64,000 nucleotides of DNA from Brachynemurus nebulosus (taxonomy: Eukaryota; Arthropoda; Insecta; Neuroptera; Myrmeleontidae): the NCBI GenBank assembly GCA_035578155.1, contig JAPWDM010000023.1, positions 5,820,154 to 5,884,153 on the forward strand, written 5' to 3'. Below, piece after piece: positions 1 to 13,036 of this stretch; the stretch's first letter is position 1; every line of letters begins with the position of its first letter. The translations under genes and the position numbers were made by a program. The notes below the pieces were generated by a model. The model searched no databases, was not told the DNA's origin, and saw only the letters and a list, made by a program, of their open reading frames with translations.

Positions 1-928
1 AAAAGAAATTTTTAATTAATTGATGACGTCATTAAATTTACAAGAAAATTTCAATGTCCTGTAAACTGAAATGGAATGATAAAATAATGAAATTTTAAAA
101 CGAATTATGGGTTTTTGAAGTCGTTATTTTCATTTTTACCAAATTAACAAAGGGTCGGGTTCCCCCTCCCCCCTTTGCTTCTTGAACGGAGAAAAATTTA
201 GATTTTATGGTGGGTTAATTCCACTTTTCACCATAGTTCTATTATAATCGTAGATGTTTGTTAAATAGGGTTTAGTTACAATTTTCGATATCAAAAAAGC
301 AACAATGGTGCCACTAAAAAAAAAGTGGCCACCTTCTAATTTGAGAGGTGAATCCGCTCCTGCCATCTAACTGCAGAGTACGTAAAGATGTACAAATAAT
401 GGAGATGTGCGCACAGGCTATTGTTGTTTTAACCATGTCAGATTGCAGTATGTAGTCCATTATTGTTTGCATCGTTTATTTAATCTAGCTGCTGGGGGTT
501 TTCCTCAACTATATCTGGGAAGTATGTATGTAAAATACACACGAATGTACACAGTCAATTATCGAAACTAGAACATGGATACTGGGATTATCGAACAGTT
601 TTATATGTCTATAGCAAAATCGGTAGCGTCAGTTGGGACGAATCCGGACGATTTTTTCAGCTTTTTTGTTTTGAAATGAATGTTTAGAGTTTGTCTAAAA
701 AATCCTAAAAAAAAAAATTTAAATGCTTTAAGATCACGAGCATATAGGATAGTAATAAAAATATCAAAATTCATACTGCAACTTTTATTTTTGTTTATTC
801 TGTTCAGTGCCCGGATTGTGCCACTGTGTGGGGTGAATCCGGACCAGTGTTGGGCAAGATATCGAATTTTATTATCTAAGATACATAATTTAAAACATCC
901 AGATAAAGATAACAGATAATTTAACCGT

Positions 929-930
<2 letters not shown>
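1..930. other. AT-rich DNA without a gene
   Basis: No credible exon is seen. A GGGACGAATCCGGACGAT stretch at 636 recurs as GGGGTGAATCCGGACC at about 830, which suggests an old repeat. The open frame at 680-919 is low-complexity and shows no homology I recognise. Confidence 0.5.
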
Positions 931-1011
<81 letters not shown>

Positions 1012-1086
1012 GTATATATTATGTATATATATATATATATATTATATATATATATATATATTATATATTATATTATATATATATAG

Positions 1087-1138
<52 letters not shown>

Positions 1139-1154
1139 ATACATCATATAATAT

Positions 1155-1191
<37 letters not shown>

Positions 1192-1255
1192 ACTATATAT
1201 ATAATATATATATATAATAATATATATATTATATATATATATATATATAATATAT
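931..1255. repeat. Degenerate TA/ATATT microsatellite
   Basis: More than 300 bp consists almost only of A and T in alternating TA with occasional TATT breaks. Frames through it give meaningless Ile-Tyr repeats. Confidence 0.95.
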
Positions 1256-1962
1256 CAGGGGTTGCCACCCGTCCCGATTCTGTCGGACAGTCCCGATTTT
1301 CGATGATGAAGTCCCGCGTCCCGATCATGCTAATTATGTACCGATTTTTTAAATTACCGGCAAAAAAAAAGAAAAATAGTAAAAAAGTACTTTTATAATT
1401 AAATAGTTGTTATGTAGGTAATTATGCCGCTATTTTTTTATTTCAAATGATCAGGAAGGATCAATAACAAACTAGTAGTTGTTGACCTGACAGTTATTTT
1501 TAATTTACAAATATTTAACAAAGAACATCGATAGGGAGTCTGTAAATTTTTTACAGATACCTACACTCTTACACATGGCCGTAAAAAAATCTTTTTAAAA
1601 AAAATTTTAAATACCATGAACAAATTAAAAATATTCATAATATCTACAAATAGTGAAATATTTTAGGAACACATTTAGGGACTTTTTTCTACAGAAGACA
1701 GATTTAAGAATGGTTTTAAATTTTGGTAGTATATGGTGTACTCAATAAAATATAAAAATAATACAGAATTATTAACAGCGGCTCGTAGTAATAAACAAGT
1801 CGCGTCATGAGACCTACTGTAATAGCTGAATTTTCATTCTGGAAATTCGCTAAAAGATATACATGGAAAAATAAATAAATAAATATACAAGTATATCATA
1901 AAACTGACTTTTTATTTTCCCCTTAGATTGTCCCGATTTTATTTTGTTCAAAGGTGGCAACC

Positions 1963-1965
<3 letters not shown>
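1256..1965. mobile_element. hAT-like MITE inserted in a TA microsatellite
   Basis: The 710-bp element begins CAGGGGTTGCCACC and ends with the inverse GGTGGCAACCCTG; a TCCCGATTTT block also repeats inverted near both ends. CAGGG termini are typical of hAT elements. Flanks are TA repeat on both sides, so the 8-bp target duplication cannot be read with certainty. There is no transposase frame inside. Confidence 0.75.

Positions 1966-2022
<57 letters not shown>
1966..2022. repeat. TA microsatellite
   Basis: A pure TA run, the continuation of the tract interrupted by the MITE. Confidence 0.95.
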
Positions 2023-2025
<3 letters not shown>

Positions 2026-2900
2026 GGTGTAAAATATATAACTCTCCGAAAAAATAGGGGAGAAAGGTCTCAGTTTACTAATTGAGTTTTGCTAGTTAAT
2101 TTGTTCCGATTCTGTTTCAGTTCAGAAATATTTGATTGTCAAAAACTTGTTAAAAAATGGCCCCTAGAAAAAAAACCTTAATCAGGCTCTGACTGCCTAA
2201 CATATTTTTGTTTTTGGTTTTTTGAATGTTGAACTTTTTGTCAACAAAATATGTTTATGTACTTATTTACGGAATCTTTTGAAATTAACTGTACAGTAGC
2301 ATACAAAACAATTTTAACATATTTTGTAATAAAACAAATTTTACGTCATATTTCATAATTTTAAATTTAGCAAACATTTGTAACCTATTTCAACTGACTT
2401 ACATCAACTTTAATACAGTTCTCTCACATATTTAATACTATCAGAAAATAATTATCATAGTCAATTAACAATAATTAACCATTTCAAATACAAAATTATA
2501 CAAAACATTATATTTTTCGTTAAGTAGATAGAATCTATGTTCTTTTTGTTAACACGTACAAAAGTTCATTCTTCCAAAAATAAGATAAATTAACATTATT
2601 TTTTCTTGTTAAAACTTTCATTTCATATTAGTATTGCTACAATAGTAGTTAAATTTTAGCATACTCCATATTAAAGATGTTGATTATAAAAGCTTTTATA
2701 AAAAAAAAAAAAAAAAATTCTAAAAATTTATTAATTAAAATTTTTATTTTCGTCATTGTACATGAAACCTATTTATTAACTTGTGGTGGCTGATGATACG
2801 AACAGCTTATTTATAATTAGGTCAGTAGTGTGTTCTCAAAAGTCTGTTTATAAAACCAGCTGATACATATTTCAAAACATTTACAAATAAAAAATTTGTA
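2023..2900. other. AT-rich spacer with one CAGGGTGT transposon end
   Basis: At 2023, directly after TA, the sequence CAGGGTGTAAAA matches the end type of the small element at 7463. No inverted partner was found. A poly-A run lies at 2700-2717. The rest shows no gene. Confidence 0.45.
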
Positions 2901-3731
2901 CAAGGTGTCAATTTAAATACAAACCGGCCTTATATCTGTAGCACTGTAAAGGATAATTAAAATTTCTCAAAACCGTTTCTAGGACATGGAGGGGGAACCA
3001 ATATGACCAACATGAGGATCTTTTGCAACCAATCCAGTAAGCTCCAGCGTCTCCGAACCTATTTTTTTTAGTTATAAGACCTCACTTATGGTACAGCATT
3101 GAAAAGCTCTTTAAAAATGGTATTCGTTAATATCGAATATAATTTTAATTTATCGATTATTATTTGAAGGATACGAAAAATAAATTTCAGTAAGTTGAGA
3201 TCTATTTTCCCTTATTCAAATTTACAAGTATCAAATCCCATGCCTATTTGAAATAAAATCCTAAGAAATTATAATCTTAAAATCGAAAGATACAAAATAC
3301 TTATTATTAATTTTTCCATTATTTTTGGAAAATTATAAAAAATAATATTATTTTGAATCAATTTATTTAAATTTAATGTTATAAATATCAAATTACCTAT
3401 TTTCTAAATCAGTTTATTTTTACAAATTACAAAATCAAAATGTACAAACGAACATTACAGACCGGGAGGTAATAACAGAAGACCTTCCACGATTTTCACA
3501 CTTACGCCTCGGGGAGTTTTGAAAGATATGAAAATTTTAAGAAATTTAAGGATAAAAGGCGGCTAGAATGTTAGGAGCTAGTTGTAGAGGAAACCAATGT
3601 GGATCATAATGGTTCCCAATCCATGTTAAAAAACGGTTTTGAGAAATTTTATTATCTTTTACAGTTTTAAAGATATGATTATCAATTTATCATGATAGGA
3701 GACCTGGGTATGTTTTTAAATTGACACCTTG
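2901..3731. mobile_element. MITE with inverted repeats of about 140 bp
   Basis: It begins CAAGGTGTCAATTTAAA and ends with the exact inverse. Imperfect matching continues inward for about 140 bp, including the block AAATTTCTCAAAACCG near 2965 and its inverse near 3650. There is no protein-coding content. A block near 3460-3565 (GACCGGGAGGTAATAACAG onward) recurs directly at 6488-6583. Confidence 0.8.
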
Positions 3732-3895
3732 CAGTTATTAAACATACATATACATACATACTAAAATGTACATCGTCCTATCATCCTCTGACTGTATTTA
3801 CAAGTTCCTACTTGTGTCTTACGTACCTTGGATCTTAATAAAAACTACTATGTATTATTTATTTACTTAAAACACATACACACGCATACATTTAT

Positions 3896-3930
3896 AATAA
3901 TGTGGAGCTTATTTTCAAAAAGCAATTTCT
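3896..3930 (+). repeat. Left copy of a 35-bp perfect inverted repeat
   Basis: It starts AATAATGTGGAGCTTATTTT and is repeated exactly inverted at 6239-6273. The pair encloses about 2.3 kb that contains the hAT element at 4649-5838. Matching stops after about 37 bp. Confidence 0.8.
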
Positions 3931-4648
3931 AACAAAATGTAATTGTCGAGTAAAATGAGATTTTCTATATCTAACGCCAGTAAAATTTTTACGGATTTTT
4001 TACCAGTGAATAACAAAGTTGGGATGCTACAGAGAAGAACCTCGGTATAAAAAGTCAGTATAAAAATCTAGAAGAAAGTCAGTATAAAAATCTAATTCAA
4101 ATTAATCCCCTTAAAAATGTGTCCTCAAAAAAAAGAAAATTCGTTTTGAAAATAAAACTTTATGATATTTCATTTTGAAAACAAAATTACAAGAAAGTAA
4201 GAAATTCATTGCCTAAAATGAAAATAAAAATGAATAATTCCATATTTTTCCCACGCAATTAGTATTACGTTAAATTTTAACCCCACAGTCTTGCCCAATG
4301 CAGTCACATTCTGCCGTTTTTTTTTATCTTCAACTTGATTTTCGTATTTCTTTTTTTTTTTTGTTATGTCTAAAAATTGTGTGTAAAAATTAAATTTTAA
4401 AAATTTTTTTTACCTTCATATAAATAAAGTCATCTTACTTTGTTTGAAAATGGGCTTTTAAGCTTGAAACAATTGTCACAATTAAAAAATAAACGCGATT
4501 TTTTGCTAAGTAAAATATTTGTTTTATTTTATAAAAATATAGGATAGCATAAAGTAATTTAGACTTATCTATTTTTCTCTTTGCCTTCGGCTTGTAGCAC
4601 TTTCTTCTTTTTGCTTCCGGTATTTTTTCTGACACTAATGGTAGTAAC

Positions 4649-5838
4649 TAGAGATGTGCTCGTGAGTACATTTTTACTCACGATCACGCACAGTCACGAA
4701 TTAGCTTTTGTACTCACGCCCAATCACGAACGAGAAAATTTATTTCTTTTCACACTCACGCACGATCACGAACAAAAAAATTTTATGCTTTCATACTCAC
4801 GCACGATCACGAACAAAAGAATTTTATGCTTTCACACTCACGCACGCTTACGAATTAAACATAAAAATCTTTGAAACTAATCGTTGGAATTTTGAGTAAA
4901 AATCACTATCGCTTTAACAATCAGTTAAAATTATGTCCTTGGGATAAAATCAGAATACGGTTAATAGGGCTAACATTATTACTGAGATTAATACTGATGC
5001 AAATTATATACTATTTAATTTTTTCTGGAAAGTGAGAAAATTTTCAAAATTTTTCATCTAATGATTTATTGTTTAATTTTTGTTCTTATTGTATTTGTAT
5101 ATAAATAACCATGACATTTCGCACAACCAAACCAAATGTCTAGTTTTTTAACAAAATTGTGACAAAATATTTTTTAGTACCTATAAATACATAGAAAATA
5201 ATTTTTTTTAAAAATATGATAATAATAAAATAAAGCAACTTAAAATATTGAAAAAGATAATATTCCTTTAAGTAACCCCTCTTTATATTATGTCTTCATG
5301 ACCATATTGTTCAAAACTGACCTTGTTATTTACAATTATACTCATTGACTGAGACCGTATATCCACACATCGTGAGAGATGCAGGCTAATTCTAAGAATT
5401 TCTTAAAAATTTAAGAAATTATTTAAAACGGAAGAATCAGAACAACATCATAAACACTGTTGGATATTTCTAATTTCTAAATCATTTTGTATACACTCCA
5501 AGTATCTCGGTAAAGAACTGGAATTTGTTAGTAAGGGTTATTGGATTTCTACCTACTTGTGCTTGTAAAAACCAATATATAAAAAAAAAAGATTTTTTTG
5601 TAGTTAAAATATCAAATTGGTTTAGTTAATATTCCCTAAAATTGAAAATAATAAATTATTTAAAAATTTTTTATTCATGGTCTTTAACTTTTCGTGACTC
5701 ACGAATTATTCACGACAAGAAATTAAATGTCACGATCACGCCCACTCACGCACGATCGTAGAAAATTATTCACGATCACGATGGGTCACGCGTGACCCGG
5801 CGGGTCACGCGTTTTTTCACGATTTTGGCACATCTCTA
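4649..5838. mobile_element. Non-autonomous hAT element with CACG-rich ends and 8-bp target duplication
   Basis: The ends are TAGAGATGTGC and its inverse GCACATCTCTA. They are flanked by identical 8-bp direct repeats GTAGTAAC at 4641-4648 and 5839-5846, the hAT hallmark. Both subterminal zones carry many CACGATCACG and CTCACG units (4660-4860 and 5690-5825), which look like clustered transposase-binding sites. The interior is AT-rich with no transposase; frames at 4581-4899 are translations of the repeat. Confidence 0.88.
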
Positions 5839-6238
5839 GTAGTAACACGCTATTCATACTATCCTGTGATAACTGATGCTATTGTGACCGTGCAACAAAA
5901 AATGAGTTAAAAGGTCTAAAGCGTAATATTTTCTGTTGGGTTTTCCGTTCCAGTTGTATTTTTCCTTTACTGAGGTACCTTTATGCACAATAAAAATTTC
6001 AAAATAACGGTCATTATTTAATTCAAAAAATTAAAGATATTTCAGTTTAAAAATAAAATTTCAGAAATTGCGTTTTGGAAACAAATTTTTAATCAGATAT
6101 TTCTTTTTTAAAATAAACTTAAAATATGATGCCCTTTTTAGGTACTTCGTAGTCAGTTTTGAAAAAAGATTTCCGTTTAGAATAATGGCTTTCTAAATAA
6201 AGTTTACAATTCTATATTAATCTCAAAATTATTTTCTT

Positions 6239-6273
6239 AGAAATTGCTTTTTGAAAATAAGCTCCACATTATT
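6239..6273 (-). repeat. Right copy of the 35-bp inverted repeat
   Basis: This is the exact inverse of 3896-3930. A diverged relative of the surrounding 100 bp (GGCTTTCTAAATAAAG onward) occurs at about 43200-43295 in the large intron, so this is a dispersed family. Confidence 0.8.
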
Positions 6274-7462
6274 GATTTATTATACCTATCATTATACGCA
6301 TACAACACATTATACGTCTTCTGAATTTGCAGATAAAATACATAATAATAATAATAATAATATATTTCCTCCACAAATTTTACAAAATTTTTGAGTTCGT
6401 CCATAAATTTGTGTATAATGATACAAATTTTATAGTATTTCAGCGGCCAAACACTCATGTACCGTGTAATAAGCTATTATAATTGTAGACCGGGAGATAA
6501 TAACAGAAAACCTTCTCCGATTTTCGCGCTTATGCCTCGGGGAGTACTGAAAGATATGAAAATTTTAAGAAATTTAAGGATACATTTGAGTTCCGCTCGC
6601 GTGACTTTTATATCGAAAATTAAGTTTCTTGCGTAAACTTGCATAGAAAAAGGGAATTTGATACGATTTTCGCACTTATGCCAATTGAAAGTTAGAAAGT
6701 ATAAAGTTATTTGAAAGTTAGCCTAGAAATGCACACTGGTGGTTACAGGAAAGAGATAGTTGCGTTCCTTCTGATAATACTAGCTGTGCTTTTAACTTTT
6801 GAAAATCATTGAAAAATTTTTTTTTGATCTTACTGAGAAAATGAGAGAGAAAGCTAAAGCGTTATTAGACATTGTTATTAATTTGTGTTTATTGTCTCAT
6901 GTACTTTACTTGCAAAACTATTGAATATGGAAAACACTGTACAGAATTTGGATACCACTAAAACAGATACATATTTACTTTTTATAGATAGTACTAAAAT
7001 AAAATTGTGTACCCAAGTATCAAATTACCAACAATTAAAAATTCGTGTTTTATGACAGTTAAAAGATTTTTTTTAATTTTTGAACATAATGGAAGTTTTT
7101 TTTGTGTAACTTTTCGTTGTTTTGTTGTGTTCTTTTTTTGGTTTGTTTGGTAATTCATAAATGTAGTTTTTAATGTAATTTGTTACTAAATTAATAATGT
7201 GTAATGCAGATACTAATATTAGAGTTATGGTTTTTGCAATATTTAGAATGTACTATGATATAAAAAACTACAAAATTTTAAAAACTAAAAAAAATATTTC
7301 ATAAACTTATTTTAATCAGAATTTATTAAGAACGTGTTCGTTTTTCTTTGTACAATACAGTACATATGAGTTTGATAATCAACACATGTTTACGTGTGTT
7401 TACATATATAGTAACATAAAAAATTTTTTTTTTTTTTATTAAAAAAAATTTTTTTTATTATA
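6274..7462. other. Gene-free AT-rich DNA
   Basis: It contains a short ATT microsatellite at 6345-6362, the second copy of the 3460-type repeat at 6488-6583, and poly-T/poly-A runs near 7427-7455. No exon is recognised. Confidence 0.5.
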
Positions 7463-7642
7463 CAGGGTGCGAATAATTTTAGTTTGGTCAGAGGCGTATT
7501 CAGAGAAATTTATATTAAACGATGAGCTGGCTGGGATGCGATTTTCTGAGATAGCTAATTCCGAAAAATTTTTTATGTCTTCGGCAATTTTACACCGAGA
7601 TAAACCGTCTCTCAAAAGGAAGAGACTTATTTATTTTACACC

Positions 7643-7645
<3 letters not shown>
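7463..7645. mobile_element. 183-bp MITE with CAGGGTG termini and TA target duplication
   Basis: It starts CAGGGTGCGAA and ends TTTTACACCCTG. The dinucleotide TA flanks both sides (7461-7462 and 7646-7647), as expected for Tc1/mariner-superfamily elements. A TA microsatellite grows directly from the right end. Confidence 0.72.

Positions 7646-7717
<72 letters not shown>
7646..7717. repeat. TA microsatellite
   Basis: A pure TA run with one GTATAT break, adjoining the MITE end. Confidence 0.95.
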
Positions 7718-7718
<1 letters not shown>

Positions 7719-8074
7719 TATGGGTAGTTCTTCAAACGAGGGACGAAAAAGGACTTTATTCCGGCCACATATTTTTCTCATGCATAAGCTTTGGAAAGTA
7801 GTTTTATTTTAAGTGGATGACATTTTTTACACTATTTGAAAGTGGCCAATCAAAAAATTAAAAATTATAAATTTTATGGCTATTATAAAAAAAAGAACAT
7901 CCAGGAAAGTGAAAAAATGAGTAAAAAACTAAAATTAACACAAGAGAATTTCTTATATTCATTTTTATTATTAAGCACAATTTATTAAACTATTAAATAA
8001 TTTATTAATTTTTATTATTAAACAATTTTTATTATTTTTTTATTAAATTTTTAATTATTAAACAATTTGTTATT

Positions 8075-8078
<4 letters not shown>
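7718..8078. other. AT-rich spacer, nothing recognised
   Basis: Mostly A and T, with short ATTATT repeats near the right side. No open frame or repeat family was identified. Confidence 0.5.
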
Positions 8079-8141
<63 letters not shown>

Positions 8142-8145
8142 TAGT

Positions 8146-8218
<73 letters not shown>
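8079..8218. repeat. TA microsatellite, two blocks
   Basis: Two TA runs are separated by a TTAGTTGTG interruption near 8141-8150. Confidence 0.95.
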
Positions 8219-8221
<3 letters not shown>

Positions 8222-8606
8222 TAGTTATATAGTGTATATACCTATGTATTAAAAAAAAATTTTAAAAAAGATTTAAAAAATTTTAAAAAAATAACTAAAT
8301 AAATAAAAAAAAAATTGCGAATTTATTATTTATTAAAAAATATTTGAAGTCATTTACGTCAGTTTAATACATATTATATATTATATTAGTAGTATATGTA
8401 TCAGTAGTTATATTAATTATATAGTATATATTATACAGAAAAGAAAATGAAAATTTATTTTTTATTAAAAAATAGATGGAGTCATTTATTACAGTATTCT
8501 AATGACATTTACCTAATTTATTTACATTATTTAAGTTTAATCCCGTTTTTGGAGCTGCCAGGAGACTGAGAATTCTTCAATATTCTTTAAAAATCGGCTA
8601 AATAAC

Positions 8607-8610
<4 letters not shown>
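8219..8610. other. AT-rich spacer, nothing recognised
   Basis: Very AT-rich. A TTATTAAAAAATA phrase occurs twice (about 8328 and 8460), indicating local duplication. No gene. Confidence 0.45.

Positions 8611-8686
<76 letters not shown>
8611..8686. repeat. TA microsatellite
   Basis: An uninterrupted TA run of about 75 bp. Confidence 0.95.
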
Positions 8687-8690
<4 letters not shown>

Positions 8691-9059
8691 CTGGACCGAG
8701 TACGATCTCACTTACAATGTTAACTGAATTAGTTGATACAACCTCAAATTAAGTAAAACATGTACTTTATTTTATTTATTATATTTCAGTTAATTACTAT
8801 GACAAACGATGATTTAATCGGAATATAAATTTTTTATATTTTTTAAGTATTTTGGTTTGATAGGAGAATGAGGCAAAGTTCGGGAGACAAAATTCAATAG
8901 AATATTTCTTAAAGAAAATATAAAAAAATTCAAAAATTATTTATTATAAATCAAAATTATATTAAAAAAAATCAAAATTGTATTAAAAAAAATAAATAAA
9001 AATAATTTTAATTGTAATCAAAATTATATTAAAAAAAATAAATAAAAATAATAAAAATT

Positions 9060-9922
9060 ATTTAAATTTTTTGCTCAAATAGCATTAAGATTCTGAGAAA
9101 ATGAATGTGAAGTTAAAATTGCCATCTAGGGTTCTGGGGACTCAAAAAGACCCAAAATAAACGACTGAATGGATCTGTGTTCAAATATTAAAGAATCCGA
9201 AACAAATTATGTAACGCGAGTTCGGAAATATTACCTACTCTTAAAATTATCAATGTGAGTATCTCAATGTATGAAAATTAGATACGCTAATGAAATAGGA
9301 ATATAGTGGCTAGCATTTCAGTATATTATGTGATTTAATAGTAAGATGAAGTTGAAATTGATCCGCAGGACTATCGAATAGAATTCTAATTAAACAGCTG
9401 GACCGATCTTGACAAAATTTTATCAAAATAAGTTATGTTATCGAAATATGAACAAGTCTACTTTAGAGTCGTTGAGCGAGCCAAGCGATGTACTATAAGA
9501 AACTGATTTTGCATAAAATTTCAAAACATCAAATTTAAATGGACGTGTGGTCAGAATTGAAGCTGAAATTAAAAACCTGAAAAAATTTTGACAACATTTT
9601 GTTCAAATACTGTTGAAATCTCTGAAAAAAAGGAAAATGAAGTAAAATTGTCCCCTAGGGTCTTGGTGCCCCAAGAAGGGCCTAAAATAGAAATACTTCT
9701 AATACTATTGACATGGGTATCTACATGACGGTACGGAAATTGACGATGCTTTTGAAATATGAAGATGGTTACTTTAGGGCTGTCTGACGAGCGGCGCCAG
9801 GCAAAACAAATAATTTGATTATGTACAGAATTTCCAAATATCTTATTTAAAATTTACCCAATAATTTGACTCATAATTCAGATAATATTACGCGGATGAA
9901 ACCGCGGGCCGCAGCTGGTATA
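9060..9922 (+). repeat. Diverged tandem repeat ending in a retroelement-like tail
   Basis: A segment starting near 9069 (TTGCTCAAATAGCATT, then GAAAATGAATGTGAAG and CTAGGGTTCTGG) recurs near 9600 in diverged form, a period of about 530 bp. The block ends at about 9897-9922 with GGATGAAACCGCGGGCCGCA followed by GCTGGTA. This closely resembles the conserved 3' terminus of many insect RTE-type LINEs and SINEs. No reverse transcriptase is readable. The family assignment rests on the tail only. Confidence 0.5.
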
Positions 9923-10228
9923 TTTATATACATATTTTAATTTAGAATACTGATAATAAATCTCTTGTGTCTGGTATTTTTCTTTGCAAAACAGACTTTG
10001 TGAAAAATAAAAGATTTTCTTTTTTATATAAAATACCTATATTTCTGTTTCAGTCATTCTTTTTGATATTCTTTTACTTATATTATTATGCTTTATAAAA
10101 TTTTTCTGTATCACATTATCTACCTGTTTTCAGTCATACAAATAATTTAAGAGCACATTTGAATGCATTAAATTTAGTTCATTTTCTCTCATAATAATGA
10201 GAAAATATAAAATTTAAAAAAAAAAAAA
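9923..10228. other. AT-rich spacer, nothing recognised
   Basis: It ends in an A-rich run that abuts the Helentron-like element at 10229. Confidence 0.45.
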
Positions 10229-11729
10229 ACGCCGTGAGCAGCGGGGCCCCATCACGGTAGTCGAATTTTCCCCTTCATCTTCGGTATTGAATGTCTACAA
10301 GCGAAATGTGATTGAAAGTCTACAACCGAATTGTCATTTTGTTGGTTTCAAAACTGGTGATGAGTGTTCGGCTGATCGAGGCTTCAAAAAAAGGTTTTAA
10401 GTATTTAAGGGCTGTATCTCAGTAAATTTCAATTTTGTGCCGAAAACAGGTAGCAGAAAAAAAGCCAACACAATTCGTACGAGGACATTCCTGCCCATGT
10501 TTATCCGCTAATTGTCTTTATGTTTTAGTTTTAAATATTAAAAAAGGACCTTAAGTAGTAAACTGGAAGGCCTTTATAAAGATATTTTTTCTTTCCAAAA
10601 AAATCCAAAATTTCTATTTTATAAATACTAAAAATTCAAAATTCCTAATTTATAAATAAACAGTGACTTTAATAACATTTTTAAATTACCTAATATGTAT
10701 GTATGTCATTTGTCATAAAAGTAAGTTCACTTTTTTTTAAATTTTTTAAAATTACTATTCGCCTACTTGTATTTAGAATAAACATAATGCTTTTAAAACA
10801 CATTTAACAATAGCATTCAATTCCGATGTAAAAATGGGAGAAGTGGGGGGGGGAAAGTGATGTGGACTCCCTACAAGGTACTAGCTGGATACTAACTGAA
10901 TACACGTACAAAATTTCAGCCCTCTAGGTTTCCTTATGGAGCCTCTAGACGTGTTAGAAAACAAGCAAAAAAATTAAGGAAATATTGGCGTAAAAATCGT
11001 GGGGGTAAGGGTTAAAAGTTGAAACCTCCAAAAAACAGTGTCTGGCTATTAGCTTAACCTGTACACCAAATTTCAGCCCTCTAGGTTTATTTGGGGAGAT
11101 TTTGACCCGAACGAAACTGTTAAAAAACAAGAAAAATCATGTTCTTTTGGGTATAAAAATGGTGGGGGTAGGGGTTAAAAGTCGAGACCCCCAAAAGGCA
11201 CCCCCCTGATACTAACTCAATCCGAATACAAAATTTCAGCCCTCTAGGTTTATTCGGGTGACCTGTGCGAGTGGTACAAACTTCGAAAACGTCGAAAATG
11301 CATGAAATTGTAGCTTAAAAATGAGGGGGGTGGGGGTAAAATATTAAAACCTCCAAAAAGCACAACCTAGGGACGAACTTTATCAACACACCAAATTTCA
11401 ACCCTCTACGTTAATTCTGGGGGGCTGGGGGCCTGTTAGATCCAGCGAAAATCGTTTTTCCCCCCTCTACTCCCACCATATCATCCTAGCAAGCTGAATT
11501 TTGGATATGTTGTAGATAATTGACCGAAACATTATTTAAAACCGGTTTGAAAAAGTTTTATTGCTTTTCCGCCCCCCACCACCCCCTTAAAGGTCGGGTC
11601 AGAAAAAAAATTTGCCCAAAATTTGACCCCACTTTGATAGTATGAGGTGCCTCGAAAATGAGCCCCATTTACCAAATTTCATCTCTTAACTTCCATAGGG
11701 GGGCCCTACACAAATTAAAAGGTGGCGGG

Positions 11730-11810
<81 letters not shown>

Positions 11811-11941
11811 TATATCAGACATTTTTTTTCTACATATTCGTGTTCTACGGGTCCGAAAACGGATAGCGCCCCTACTCTCGCCTCTCGCAGCTCTTATCAT
11901 ATAGACTGTATAAGTCTAATTTTTCGGAGAAAATTCGACTA
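10229..11941 (-). mobile_element. Helentron-like non-autonomous element (HINE/DINE type), copy 1
   Basis: Read on the minus strand, the element starts TTAGTCGAATTTTCTCC, has an internal TA microsatellite (11731-11816 on the + strand) and ends GAAAATTCGACTA. A hairpin-forming CCGTGAT...CACGG segment (10232-10257, with GGGGCCCC inside) follows, then CGTT and a T run. Subterminal inverted repeats near both ends, a 3' hairpin and an internal microsatellite are the known structure of Helentron-derived elements such as DINE-1. The interior repeats the phrase 'TTTCAGCCCTCTAGGTTT' about every 120-150 bp and encodes no protein. Two further copies lie at 27882 and 29975. Confidence 0.72.
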
Positions 11942-12057
11942 AAAATACCAAATAAATTATTACACAAAAATTTATTGTTGACTAATATAGCTGTCTAACC
12001 GAGGTCAATTATCATTAGGCATTTCTTATTATTTTGTATTTTGCCTTATAGTGCAGT

Positions 12058-12560
12058 AAAAGCGTAGTTGGACAGTGCAATTCGGGTAGGCAGCAATTTT
12101 TTTTTTTTTTTCGAAAGTCGTAGGGGGATCAGTGTTGAATGTAAAACCGAGTTTTCGGGATTGGCGGTGGTGTAGTTTAACCGCAATCTTCGAAAAAATG
12201 TCGAATTTTATTTTTTCGAATATCTTCAGAACCGTTAGTCTGACAAAAAATTTGTAAAGACCTTTTTTGCAGATAATTTCATTTGCTACAAAAATTGTTA
12301 TAAACTTTTTTACATAACTTTAAAAGCAAAAAAGTCATGAGCAAAAAATCATGAATAATTTAGGAACGAAAACTTTTGAAGCCAGATAACTTTTCTATTT
12401 TTAACCCAACAAAAAATATGCTTCTTATCTTTTTTATAAAGTATTTTTTAACGAAAAATTTGAGGTATTCTAAAACTTTGAGAACTTTATCATCCGACTT
12501 CTAATTAGGAATTTATAGCTCTCCGAAAATAGGTAGGTAAAACTTGTAACTAAAAAATCG
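12058..12560 (+). repeat. Dispersed repeat, copy A
   Basis: It contains AGTTGGACAGTGCAATTCGG, then TCGAATATCTTCAGAACCG and GTTAGTCTGACAAAAA. The same order of blocks appears directly at 13037-13505 and inverted at 14838-15230. No coding content. Confidence 0.75.
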
Positions 12561-13036
12561 TCGACTCTTAAGTGACATATTAATTTTAAAATACAATTAT
12601 TTTATATTGTTTTACTGTTTTTTTGCTAGTATGATTTTATGAAAAATAGATATTACATATTAACTTGAAATTCAACACCTTTCTACACCACCCGTGGCGC
12701 TTAAAGCCACTCTCTTGTAATATTTCTTTTGACAGCTTAAGTCCCCATCCATAATAAATCTCTTCCATTTGTATTTGTTTAATAAAAACGCCACTTTTTT
12801 CTTTGATTTAAGAGAACAATGTATTACAAAATTAAAACTATAAGTAATTTATAACAATGCGGAAAAGTCTCAGAAACAGATGTTAAACCACATTATTATT
12901 ATGTAAGTAATATACTTGTATATTAATATAAAATTATTTTATTTTTAAATTTAAAATAATAATTTTTGGAAATTTTGTTTTAATTAATATTTTAAATTTT
13001 ATTACATTATTTATATCTTTAATAATACTACTTATA

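Noticed and set aside
1010..1328. Open frames of Ile-Tyr repeats on both strands
   Set aside because: Direct translation of the TA microsatellite; the same applies at 7467-7781, 11722-11904, 29697-29927 and 31265-31588.
4581..4899. Overlapping + frames with repeated THDHE/TITNK phrases
   Set aside because: They translate the CACG arrays of the hAT element in two frames; repetition in both frames argues against a protein.
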